NCBI GenBank assembly: GCA_013180625.2
Contig: SNVD02000483.1
Coordinates: 1 to 64,000 of the forward strand
DNA from: Boswellia sacra
Lineage: Eukaryota; Streptophyta; Magnoliopsida; Sapindales; Burseraceae
Length of the DNA: 64,000 nucleotides
Direction of reading: 5' to 3'
In this document: one piece after another, positions 11,516 through 19,562 of the stretch
Layout: the number at the start of each line of letters is the position of its first letter
Numbering within the stretch: position 1 is the first letter of the stretch
Translations under genes and position numbers: made by a program
The notes under the pieces: generated by a model
Told to the model about the DNA's origin: nothing
Seen by the model: the letters and a program-made list of their open reading frames with translations, nothing else
The model's database searches: none

Positions 11516-11796
11516 CATGTCTTCTAGAAAGGAATCATCAAGTTCATAAGTTACCTCAATCAAAGAGGTTTCCACTCACATCCAACCTAACAATTTTGAT
11601 GCTACGGTTCTACCTATTAGCAACCATAGGTTGAATGGCCATAATCACCTCCAATGGTCTCAGTCCATTATGATGTTTATATGTGGCAAAGGAAAGGATG
11701 ATTATCTCATAGGGGGTTGTCGTGGCTCCTCCACCTACCGATCTAAAATATAAAACATGGGAGGCCAAAGACAATATGGTCATGTCTTGGATAAAT
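11516..11796 (+). pseudogene. Copia gag, N-terminal part (split)
   Basis: Starts ATGTCTTCTAGAAAG. Reading through one stop and a frameshift gives RLNGHNHLQWSQSIMMFICG and GKGKDDYLIGG, the conserved start of plant Copia gag (UBN2-type). The frame is cut after 'MVMSW' by the Athila-like element; the rest continues at 20981. Confidence 0.85.
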
Positions 11797-13207
11797 TGAT
11801 AGGTGTCTATTTACGTATTACTTTTATATCAATTCGTCCATGTTTCTTTGCTATATTCCTTGGTATTTTTATGTTTTTGTGTGGTTTTGATGTTTGTAGG
11901 AGTTTTGGAGCAACTTGCACAAAAATGGAGTAAAACCCTTCATTTTCACCTCTGCTAGTCAGTGATCTTCTCGGATTTAATTGTATTGATATACAATGAA
12001 CCCGATGACATGTTATATACCGTTGGAAAGCTCTCGAAGTCTATTTTCTGGAGAAATTTACGGTTTATAAATCCATTCAGTGTACCAAAAGTTGTAATCA
12101 AAACAGTGTGAGATGTATAGAAATATAATTCCACAAGTCACTGTAGCATGTATAATACGGGGCACTGTAGCAAGTCACTGTAGCAGAGTATTTAAACACA
12201 TTTTAGGGTTTTATTTTCATAACTTGAAGAGGGGAGAACGTGGTGGAGGCTGCAGCTCTGGAATTCTTTCATCTCTTGGAGTTCTTGAAGGAGAAAGGAA
12301 GCTTGGAAAGAGGAAGAACTACAATCCAAAGAGAATTACATCAAATTTGCTAAGTTTTTCCCTTCCCTTTCATTTTCTGGAATGTCTCCATGTTGTATTG
12401 TATTTACCACGTTCTTAAACATGTGTAACTGAATCTGAATTGGTTGAGGGTGATTTCAAAGCCCCTGATATGGTTTTTGTAAGTTGATTGTGCAAAAGTT
12501 GTTATCCAATTCTCTAATTGAAGTTGCTTGTATTTTCCCATATCTAATGCTTATGATTGCTTGCTGGATTGTATTTGGGTGGCCAACTGAATATAATCTG
12601 GATATTGTCTATTGCTAGACTAGAAATCTTGATCCGTAATTGTCTTGAATTTCTAATCCTTAGTAGCAAAATTGTGATCAGAGATTGCAATTGGAGAATA
12701 CAACCTAAGTTAAATAATCCGAGCTTGTTGTTTATTGCTTAGATCAACCTATCTTTCTTATCGTAATGCATCCATTGAATTAAATTTAGAGAGCTTGTTC
12801 TAGGTTGTTTAATGGATAGAGATTAAATAAAGAGCCTGTTTTATTTAACAACAAAGTAAGGAAAGATTGGGATAACAGAGCTTGTTGTTATCTACGGTTG
12901 ATAATTTCAATGGTGTAATTGGATGACAATTCTACAATTAATTCGCAAATCCATATCTTGTGGTAGAGAAGGATCCCTTAACCAGGTTTCTCTCATTGAT
13001 TTTCACTCAAATTAACTTTCTGTTTTGTTATTCTTTACTTGCATTAATATTTCATCTAGTTAATCAATCAACAAAACCCCCCCTCATTTAGTTTATTGTT
13101 GCTTTCGAATAACAAATTCAATTAGAATCAATCCTCGTGGGAACGATATCTTACTCATCACTTTATTACTTGTGCGACTAGTATACTTGCTAGTTTCGAA
13201 CGCATCA
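11797..13207 (+). repeat. Athila-like 5' LTR
   Basis: Begins TGATAGGTGTC and ends CGAACGCATCA, followed at once by the primer binding site. It holds three CACTGTAGCA motifs and a TATTTAAA box (12190-12197). A frame of about 64 codons (12227-12418) is conserved in the related LTRs but has no ATG. Confidence 0.95.
12139..12197 (+). promoter_or_regulatory. LTR promoter region: three CACTGTAGCA motifs and TATA-like box
   Basis: CACTGTAGCA occurs at 12139-12148, 12163-12172 and 12176-12185, just upstream of TATTTAAA (12190-12197). The LTR copy at the window end has the same motifs in slightly diverged form and a better box (TATATAAA near 63528). Position and repetition suggest upstream activator sites and the core promoter of the LTR; this is inference. 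Confidence 0.6.
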
Positions 13208-13213
13208 AGTTTT

Positions 13214-13231
13214 TGGCGCCGTTGCCGGGGA
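13214..13231 (+). promoter_or_regulatory. Primer binding site complementary to tRNA-Asp
   Basis: TGGCGCCGTTGCCGGGGA follows the 5' LTR by six bases. It is the exact complement of the 3' end of plant tRNA-Asp including CCA, the primer used by Athila-type and related Gypsy elements. Confidence 0.93.
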
Positions 13232-13320
13232 TTGATTTTCTAATCGATTTGTTATTTTGTTTTCATTGTTGATTCATATTTTCTTTGTTTTTCTTTTCTG
13301 ATTGTTTGTGTTTAGACAAC

Positions 13321-14178
13321 ATGGCAGTAAACTTCTATCAATTCAGTAGCGGATTTGAGCCACAAGTACCATGGAGAGTAAATGAGGTAAGCACTCCGAA
13401 CATTGAACAACAACTTTCTGAGCTAACCTCTCTTGTGGAAAACATGGCTGTAGGAGATATGCAAAAATCTTATGAATGTGGGATATATTCTACGATGGAG
13501 CATCCAATCGACATGTATCCAACTTTACAAGAAGAATATATGGAACAAGCCAATGCCATGGGTGGATTTCCAGGACAAACGAGGCAATGGTATGATCCTT
13601 TCTCTAGCACTTACAATGCTGGATGGGAAGATCAACATAATTTCAGTTACTGGAATCATCAACCAATCACTCCAAATGTGATACCAAATCGGCCACAAAG
13701 TTTCAATCAACCTAGAGTGCAGCAACCATTTCAAATGCAACCACCACTAATGCCACATCCAGCACCGCAACCAGCTTTGCAAAACTCAGGTATGTCTCTC
13801 GAAGATATTGTTAATGCACTTGCCACTAACACAATGCAATTCCAGCAGGAAACTGGGGCAAGTATCCAAAACCTGGCAAATCAAATGGGACAATTGGCTA
13901 CTAGCATGAGCAAATTCGAGGGTCAAGACTCAGAAAAATTATCTTCTCAAGCGGTGATCAATCCAGGAGAGACTGTTAGTGCGATAACTTCGCAAGGTGG
14001 AGAGCAATTAGATATCTTGCGAAGGAAATCACAAACTGATGAAGGAGATGACACCACTTCCACCATGAACAAAACATTGACTTCTGAGGTAAATCCTATA
14101 ACCCTCATTCCTTCATATGTTTCTCCTCCACTTTTTCCTAGTAGATTTGTAAAATCAAAGAAGAAGGAACAAGAATAG
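13321..14178 (+). CDS. Athila-like gag, C-terminal portion
   Basis: An open frame of 285 codons from the ATG at 13321 follows the primer site by 90 bp. It begins MAVNFYQFSSGFEPQ and has a Gln/Pro-rich middle (about residues 110-155). Then comes the helical segment typical of Athila gag tails (SLEDIVNALATNTMQFQQ, QNLANQMGQLATSMSKFE), ending PPLFPSRFVKSKKKEQE. The capsid-type retrotransposon gag core that should precede this is missing, so the protein is about half the usual size. The stop at 14176-14178 falls where the family normally reads on (next residues EILETFRKIEVNIPLLDA), so it is probably a mutation. The start is the first ATG in frame. Confidence 0.8.
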   Translation: MAVNFYQFSSGFEPQVPWRVNEVSTPNIEQQLSELTSLVENMAVGDMQKSYECGIYSTMEHPIDMYPTLQEEYMEQANAMGGFPGQTRQWYDPFSSTYNAGWEDQHNFSYWNHQPITPNVIPNRPQSFNQPRVQQPFQMQPPLMPHPAPQPALQNSGMSLEDIVNALATNTMQFQQETGASIQNLANQMGQLATSMSKFEGQDSEKLSSQAVINPGETVSAITSQGGEQLDILRRKSQTDEGDDTTSTMNKTLTSEVNPITLIPSYVSPPLFPSRFVKSKKKEQE

Positions 14179-15322
14179 GAAATCTTGGAAACTTTTCGCA
14201 AGATTGAGGTAAATATACCACTTCTGGATGCTATCAAGCAATTACCTCGTTATACAAAATTTCTCAAGGAGTTATGCACCAACAAGAGAAAGTTGAAAGG
14301 AAATGAGAAGGTAAGTGTGGGGGAAAATGTTTCAACTGTTTTACAAAGAAAAATTCCTCCGAAATACAAAGATTCAGGTACGTTCACCATTACATGCACC
14401 ATTGGTAAAAACTAAGTTTGAAAGAGCTACGTTAGATTTAGAAGCATTTATTAACATCATGCCATATTCTATTTATGCTTCTTTATATCTTGGACCTTTT
14501 GCGGAAACTGATATTACCATTCAACTTACCAAAAGTGCTGTGGAAGATGTGCTTGTGCAGGTGAATCAATTGGTTTTTCCAGCAAACTTCTATGTCCTTG
14601 AAATAGAGGATGAGACATCCCCTAATCCAACACCGATTCTTTTAGGGAGACCATTCTTGAAAACTGCTAGAATCAAGATTGATGTTCATTATGGCACTTT
14701 GACCATAGAGTTTGATGGAAAGGTGATATGTTTTAATATTTTTGAGGAACTGAGGTACTCTAATGACTTACATTCTGTTTTTGCAGTTGACGTTATTGAT
14801 TATTTGCCACAACAATGTTTTGAGTTAACTCGCAAGAATGGAGTGGATGTTGCTATTAGTGAACACATAAGGATAGAAAGTTTCAAAGAACCAAGAAAGC
14901 TGATACAAGTGTCTAAAGAAGTGGAGGAAGCTGTGACAAGCTTGGATGAGACTATAGCTATCACCACAAATAGGTATGATGTTTCGTACATTGAATTGCC
15001 TTTATCTAATGAGAAACTTCTTCCTTCTGTGATGAAAGCCAATACCTTGGAGCTTAAGTCACTTCCAGATCATTTGAATTATGGATTCTTGGGTGAGAAT
15101 GATACTTTGCGAGTTACAATGGAAATGGGCCTTGCACGAATACAAGAAGATAAACTCGTCCGAATACTTACAGATCACAAAATAGCTATTGAGTGGACAA
15201 TTGTTGAAATCCAAGGCCCATCCATATGCATTGACCGTATCTTGTTAGAAGAGGGATCCAAGCCCATTAGAGAAGCACAACAGAAATTGGATCCTCCCAT
15301 GATGGAACCAACGTCGGGCTGA
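14179..15322 (+). pseudogene. Athila-like pol: protease, linker and stump of RT
   Basis: 14179-14415 reads on from gag (NIPLLDAIKQLPRYTKFLKE, VSVGENVSTVLQRK), then a frameshift near 14400 leads into the frame ending at 15322. The protease begins near 14420; its active-site block reads DLEAFINIMPYS where the family has D-L-G-A-S, so Gly and Ser are both lost and it should be inactive. ILLGRPFLKTARIKIDVHYG follows. The linker (ELKSLPDHLNYGFLGEN) and the very start of RT (REAQQKLDPPMME) are present, then the frame ends at PTSG. The rest of RT, RNase H and integrase has been deleted: the next bases (GTTAAACCAAGCGCTTATTAG) are those usually found after Athila pol. Confidence 0.85.
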
Positions 15323-15765
15323 GGACGTTAAACCAAGCGCTTATTAGGGGCAACCCAATGTTTTTGAAAAATAAATAAAAAAAGAAAAGAAAAATAAAAT
15401 GAGGTAATAATGATCGATTTTTGTGTCTCGAGGAGATTCCTTTCGTAGGCCATCAAATTGATCAGGTTTTATCTCTCTTTGCTATCTGTCTTATTTGTTT
15501 TTATATTTTTTTTACTTGTTTTTGACTTTTGTTTGCTATCGTGTTGTTATCTCTTTTACGTGTCTTTAGTTTCGTTTCTGCTCTTTTCTTTTCCTTTATA
15601 TTGTTTAATTTGATTATTTCGTACTTCGAATTTATTTGTGCAACAGCTTAAGGAAATATCCAAAGGGGAGTTGAAACCATTGCCCGAAGGTTTGAAACGT
15701 GCATATCTTGGAGAAGAACAGACTCAATCACATTATCGGTAATATCTCTCCTTTTCTTCTCTTCA
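15323..15765 (+). other. T-rich intron-like segment and duplicated linker peptide
   Basis: After a purine-rich stretch (15365-15405) comes about 170 bp of T-rich DNA ending in a strong acceptor-like TTTGTGCAACAG (at 15646). A possible donor is CAGGTTTTATC near 15465. Immediately after the acceptor, 15647-15742 is open (32 codons with stop) and reads GELKPLPEGLKRAYLGEEQ, clearly related to the pol linker at about 15050-15100. A pol piece thus appears twice. In Athila-type elements the env-position gene is thought to be made from spliced RNA, so this could be the splice acceptor for the downstream ORF; not proven. Confidence 0.5.
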
Positions 15766-16320
15766 ATGGATGCCGTTATCTTTCTGTCAAACCTTCGCAA
15801 ATATTTTCCTTCACTTCCTCAAAATGCTGTGTTTAAAATTTATAAAGTACGAATGACTAGACTTTGGGTATTGATGCTCTTAAATCTGCCTGCGGATATC
15901 CGATGGCTTATCGAAGCCAAGGTGAGATTGTCCGGTGAGCCGGACATTAATCTCGCAAAATACATGCCTGGTCTAGGAAAGAGCTACTACGCCAAGAGGC
16001 GAAGAGCGAAAAGGTTACAAGTATGTTATAAATGTGCTAGATGGAATTGTAACCAGACTTGTCGTTCATTAGGTTTTGTGTCCAGGAATAGAGAAGATAA
16101 ACTTTCATTTATTAAGAATGGTTTGAGTAATGAGTCGCTGGATAATGTTTTGTTAACTCTCGAGTCACATTCTTGTGGACTTGTTCAGCGTGAATTGCTT
16201 AATCTATGGACACAATTTCGTGATGAATTGCAGTGTTATAGTCTAGGGAATCTGACTAAAAACGACCCTGTTTGCCAGTTTATAAGAAAACTGGATGGGA
16301 AGCAAATCCCCGACTCATAG
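15766..16320 (+). CDS. 184-aa Cys-rich basic protein, resembling plant-virus nucleic-acid-binding CRPs
   Basis: Intact ORF from the ATG at 15766, in the env position of the element. It has no signal peptide and no convincing membrane anchor, so it is not an envelope glycoprotein. Residues 1-70 are mixed hydrophobic and basic. Residues 71-84 contain GKSYYAKRRRAKRL, followed at once by Cys87, Cys90, Cys95 and Cys99, a possible zinc site. Then comes SLGFVSRNREDKL and an uncharged C-terminal half. An Arg-rich stretch right before a compact Cys cluster, in a small protein, recalls the cysteine-rich nucleic-acid-binding proteins at the 3' end of carlavirus-type genomes (Carla_C4 family), some of which suppress RNA silencing. 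The spacing of the last two Cys is tighter than I would expect, and this rests on memory of motifs, not a search. Alternatively it is a zinc-binding protein of retroelement or host origin. Confidence 0.6.
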   Translation: MDAVIFLSNLRKYFPSLPQNAVFKIYKVRMTRLWVLMLLNLPADIRWLIEAKVRLSGEPDINLAKYMPGLGKSYYAKRRRAKRLQVCYKCARWNCNQTCRSLGFVSRNREDKLSFIKNGLSNESLDNVLLTLESHSCGLVQRELLNLWTQFRDELQCYSLGNLTKNDPVCQFIRKLDGKQIPDS

Positions 16321-16545
16321 AAGGCGTTTCAGCCGTTACTGGACGTAAAACCAGAGGAAGATGTGAGCCACAATCACAACTACTTGTATATTTGAATGTG
16401 TGTTGTTGTTGTAGAATTTTTTTTCTTGTTTCGTTTGATCTGATTATCAATGTTGTTTTTGTGTTGTTGTTGTTTGTTGATTTTGTTTGTTTTAATTTCA
16501 AGTTTTCTTTTTGACAAACCAGATGACTACCCCATGATATAAGCA
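16321..16545 (+). other. T-rich spacer between the Cys-rich ORF and the hairpin repeats
   Basis: T/G-rich DNA with repeated TTGTTG, ending TTTTCTTTTTGACAAACCAG at 16522. This again looks like a polypyrimidine tract and 3' splice acceptor, directly followed by ATGACTACCCCATGA (a five-codon frame). No protein is supported. Confidence 0.4.
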
Positions 16546-16800
16546 CACGTGGAAGACAAGTGTGGAGGTTTTGTCAACCTCCGCCGAAAGTATATCTTTA
16601 CTTTTCATGCTTCACGTGGGAGACAAGTGTGGCGGTTTTTTTCAAACCCCACCGAAAGTTTATCTCCATTTTTCATGCACACGTGGGCGACAAGTGTGGA
16701 GGTTTTGTCAAACCCCACCGAAAGCATATCTATTTTTTCAAATCTCGGGGCGATAAATCTGCATCGAGCAACCCCCACCGAAATTATGTCCCCATGTGTC
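16546..16800 (+). repeat. 67-bp tandem repeats with CACGTG boxes and potential hairpins
   Basis: Three good copies start with CACGTG at 16546, 16613 and 16680 (period exactly 67), and a decayed fourth runs from about 16745. Each good copy contains CACGTGG, GACAAGTGTGG, a stem-loop (16562-16584, 16629-16652, 16696-16718) and CCGAAAG. The stem is GTGG-N-GGTTT against AAACC-CCAC. In copy 1 both arms differ (GGAGGTT / AACCTCC) yet still pair. CACGTG is the G-box bound by plant bZIP and bHLH factors. Frames of 60-110 codons cross the array in several phases, all without ATG, and only reflect the repeat. Confidence 0.8.
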
Positions 16801-16822
16801 AAATTTGAGAGTTTTACGTGTG

Positions 16823-16829
16823 TATATAT
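16823..16829 (+). promoter_or_regulatory. TATA-like box upstream of the LOG-like ORF
   Basis: TATATAT lies 106 bp upstream of the ATG at 16935 and downstream of the three CACGTG boxes. The arrangement (G-box array, TATA, start codon) is what a private promoter for the LOG-like gene would look like. Inference only. Confidence 0.4.
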
Positions 16830-16934
16830 CCATTCTGCATATTTTCAAATGTCATTTCATAACCTGTCTTGCACTTGAATCGCATAATACCTAACGTGCA
16901 TCATTGTCTTACACAAGTTAGAGCACTTGTAGAA

Positions 16935-17586
16935 ATGGAGAAAACACCAATTCGGCGATTCTGCAATATATGCGTATTTTGCGGATCGCAATTTGGTAAA
17001 GATGGAGAGTTTACCAACAGCAGCTCTTGATCTTGGTAGGACATTAGCTGCGAGGGGTATTCATTTGATTTATGGAGGGGGTAGTCTTGGGTTAATGGGG
17101 TGTGTGTCGACAGCTGCATCCTTGGGAGGAAGTAAAGTTCTCGGCATTATCCCTAAACCATTAGCTGTGCGAGATATCGTAGGCAACACAATCGGGGAAG
17201 AGTTACAAGTCTCTAGCATGCATGAGCGTATTGCACATATGGTTGTTAAGTCCGATGCATTTATAGCTTTACCCGGTGGTTATGGCACATTAGAGGAGAT
17301 ATTTCAAATCACCTCTTGGGCACAGCTAAACATCCATAAAAAACCCATTGGTTTGTTAAATGTCAATAACTTTTTTGATGGTTTGTTGTCTTTTCTTGAT
17401 CAAGCTGTAGAAAAAAATTTTATCTCACCATCAGCGAGGCAAATCCTTGTTACAGCTTCAACGGCAGGGGAGTTAATTGACAAACTACAAGAATTCGTCT
17501 ATTCACCTGATCCAACAATGGCTCGGATAAATTGGTTTGGAGAAGGCAATAAGAGGCGTAAACTGGATTTAACCCTCCATCTGTAA
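16935..17586 (+). pseudogene. LOG: LONELY GUY-like cytokinin riboside 5'-monophosphate phosphoribohydrolase, intronless, one frameshift
   Basis: LOG enzymes release active cytokinin bases from nucleotide precursors in the cytosol. The ATG at 16935 opens MEKTPIRRFCNICVFCGSQ, the usual LOG N-terminus, but the frame stops at 17028. One extra base near 17019 (run CAACAGCAG) moves the rest into the next frame, open to 17586 (194 codons from the internal ATG at 17002). That frame has LIYGGGSLGLMG, GIIPKPLA, MHERIAHM (the substrate-binding Arg kept, the usual Lys after it replaced by Ile), PGGYGTLEE (catalytic Glu kept), SWAQLNIHKKPIGLLNV and a basic C-terminus RRKLDLTLHL. Length and end match a divergent LOG-like branch of plants. 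Plant LOG genes have several introns; this copy has none, so it was probably captured from RNA. Translation from 17002 would lose the N-terminal strand with CVFCGS. Confidence 0.88.
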
Positions 17587-18810
17587 TCTCTATTTGCTGG
17601 TTTGCTTCGTTTTTGTTTGCTTTCTTTTTAGTGTGTTTATTTGAGATTTTTCATGTCGTTTCTTTTGAGCTTTTTCAGGTTATTTCTTTCGTCCCAGGTA
17701 ATATTTTCTAATCTCGGTTTTTAGAGTGGTGGCTTAAAAAGTTCAAGTTCTCTTGAAACGCATTCTGGATCTCTTCAATCCATAATGGCTGAATAAGGAG
17801 GCTAACTTCTAAACTTTTTAGACCCATTCTAACTAACTTGTTTTTGTTTGCTGACTTGTTGAACTTTGTTATTTTATGAGTGAGTTTAGTTTTGCGTAAT
17901 TTAGAGTTGTTATGTGTTTTTATCTTTATCAGTTTCGATTCAAAAAAAACAATTGTGGAAAAACCTGAGAATGGCAGAATATGGGGTTTTCTTTAACCTT
18001 TGAAACGCATTCTCTCGAATAAATCTGTAGTTTGTTTATTTCATGTTGTTTGAAGTGTCTTGTATCTTGTTTTGTTCTTTCATAATAAAGGTATATAGGC
18101 TGGAAACCTTAAGTCTGCGGGCTACTGGTCCTAAGGATTGTTGAAATATACAATCTTGACTCAGGTGTAACAACGCCACGTACCTCTTCTCTTACATTTT
18201 ATGGGCCAATGATAAGGCAATGATTGAATTAAGAATAACTCTTGGAAAATGATAAATGATGCATGGATCTGTGTGTGCTTTAATGTTAATTAGCTTTACC
18301 TTTGATTCCTTGCACAAAATTGAGCACCGAGCCATTATCACTGAGTTATTTGTTTACTTAGAGAAAGTTTATGTAATTTAAGTGTTTCTTCAGATTTCAA
18401 TGAATTCTAGAACTTGTTTGATGGTCACTCGAGGCGAAATCCTAGACTGTGCAACATTAGGGAAATGATTTAGGCCATCTTTGGACCGTTTGAGCCTTAA
18501 GAGCCAACCTTGACTAAAATTGATCCCTAGTTACCCCTTTGAGCCTCTGTAAACCTTTTTCTTTGTTAACTCACTAAAAGATTTCCTAACCTCAATTGAA
18601 TTTGTTCCAAACAGTTTATCCCTTACCTATGAGCATGTAAATCATTCGCAATTACATTTTGAGCTATGTTCTGGTTTTGGGAAGTTAGAGGAGGTTGGAT
18701 TGTGCCATGAGCAATGCAAGTGAGTTTTATTATGTTTGTAAAAAAAAAAAAAAAGAGAAAAAAAAATCTGTACTTATCTTCCACGTACTTAAACATTGAG
18801 GACAATGTAT
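17587..18810 (+). other. Non-coding 3' region of the Athila-like element
   Basis: No gene is seen. T-rich plant-leader-like text with some repeated phrases: 'gaaacgcattct' occurs at about 17756 and 18003. The poly-A run at 18739-18752 generates short false frames on both strands. The region corresponds to the long untranslated 3' part known in Athila elements. Confidence 0.55.
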
Positions 18811-18815
18811 TGTTT

Positions 18816-19019
18816 AAGTGTGGGGGAGTGGAATTGCAGTTAAAAAAAAAAAAAAAGAAAAGAAAAGAAAAAGAGTTCTATACCCTTGGGTGTTCTTAAA
18901 AAGAATGAAACAACAAAGTGTGGGGGTGTAGTTTCTTTTGTTTTCTACAAAAAAAAAAAGAAGAAGAAGAGAAGAAAAAAAAAAAAGAAGATTGAGTGTT
19001 CTAAATAAGTTTGGGGGAG
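18816..19019 (+). repeat. Array of polypurine-tract-like motifs
   Basis: AAGTGTGGGGGAG (18816-18828), AAGTGTGGGGGTG (18916-18928) and AAGTTTGGGGGAG (19007-19019), each near A/G-rich runs. They resemble the true tract at 19548-19562. The interior A/G stretches (18841-18872, 18948-18990) are simple-sequence expansions. Confidence 0.7.
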
Positions 19020-19547
19020 TAACCTGGTGAATTAAAATAAAGTTGTGTTATAAGGGTGAGCTCTACATAATCTTGAATGATTTATGTGTTTGTGGGTGAT
19101 TTGAGCCAAATTATTATCCTTGATCATACCTTCACCCAAGCCAAACGTTACAAGCTTAATAAAGTCCTACTTGATCCTTGGTGTTGTACATGTCTACATT
19201 AGTGGAGAGTGACTTGAAAAGCAGGCCTATGGAGTTCATTTATACATACATCTTCACTATTAAATATGATTCATTTTTAAACATAAACTCATCCGGGTTA
19301 CAAGTGATTAGGTGAGAATGGCTCTACACACACACACTTGAGGAATTGAAGTGAAGCGAAACTAATTTTTGAGATAAAATTCTTGATCAAGTGCATTATT
19401 TTGAAGTTTTCCTTGGGTTATAATTAAGTACAATCTTTGAGGCCTATTTGCAAGTTGAAGCATTTGTGTGTTTTAATTTTTCTTTGATTCTGTTTCGGTT
19501 TAGTTTTGTTTCGTATCATTTTAGTTGCTCGAGGACTAGCAAAGTCT
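19020..19547 (+). other. Non-coding stretch between polypurine motifs and 3' LTR
   Basis: No gene is seen. Ends with TTGCTCGAGGACTAGCAAAG, a phrase common just before the polypurine tract in this group of Gypsy elements. Confidence 0.5.
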
Positions 19548-19562
19548 AAATGTGGGGGAATT
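19548..19562 (+). promoter_or_regulatory. Polypurine tract of the Athila-like element
   Basis: AAATGTGGGGGAATT abuts the 3' LTR (TGATAGG at 19563), the expected primer site for plus-strand synthesis. Confidence 0.85.

Noticed and set aside
12227..12418. Conserved frame of about 64 codons in the Athila-like LTRs (GERGGGCSS...) at 12227, 19989 and 63553
   Set aside because: It starts at TTG, not ATG. It lies in the LTR transcribed leader, and its conservation follows from the LTRs being copies of one another.
15766..16320. Envelope glycoprotein for the 184-aa ORF because of its position
   Set aside because: No signal peptide, no clear membrane anchor, and a basic Cys cluster unlike env proteins.
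16549..16878. Overlapping frames of 64-109 codons in three phases across the 67-bp repeats
   Set aside because: Open in several phases because the repeat lacks stops; no ATG start and no domain.
16996..17020. A GTAAAG...CAACAG segment that, if removed as an intron, would restore the LOG frame
   Set aside because: At 25 bp it is far too short for a plant intron. Its removal would also delete residues that match the family. A one-base insertion near 17019 explains the shift better.
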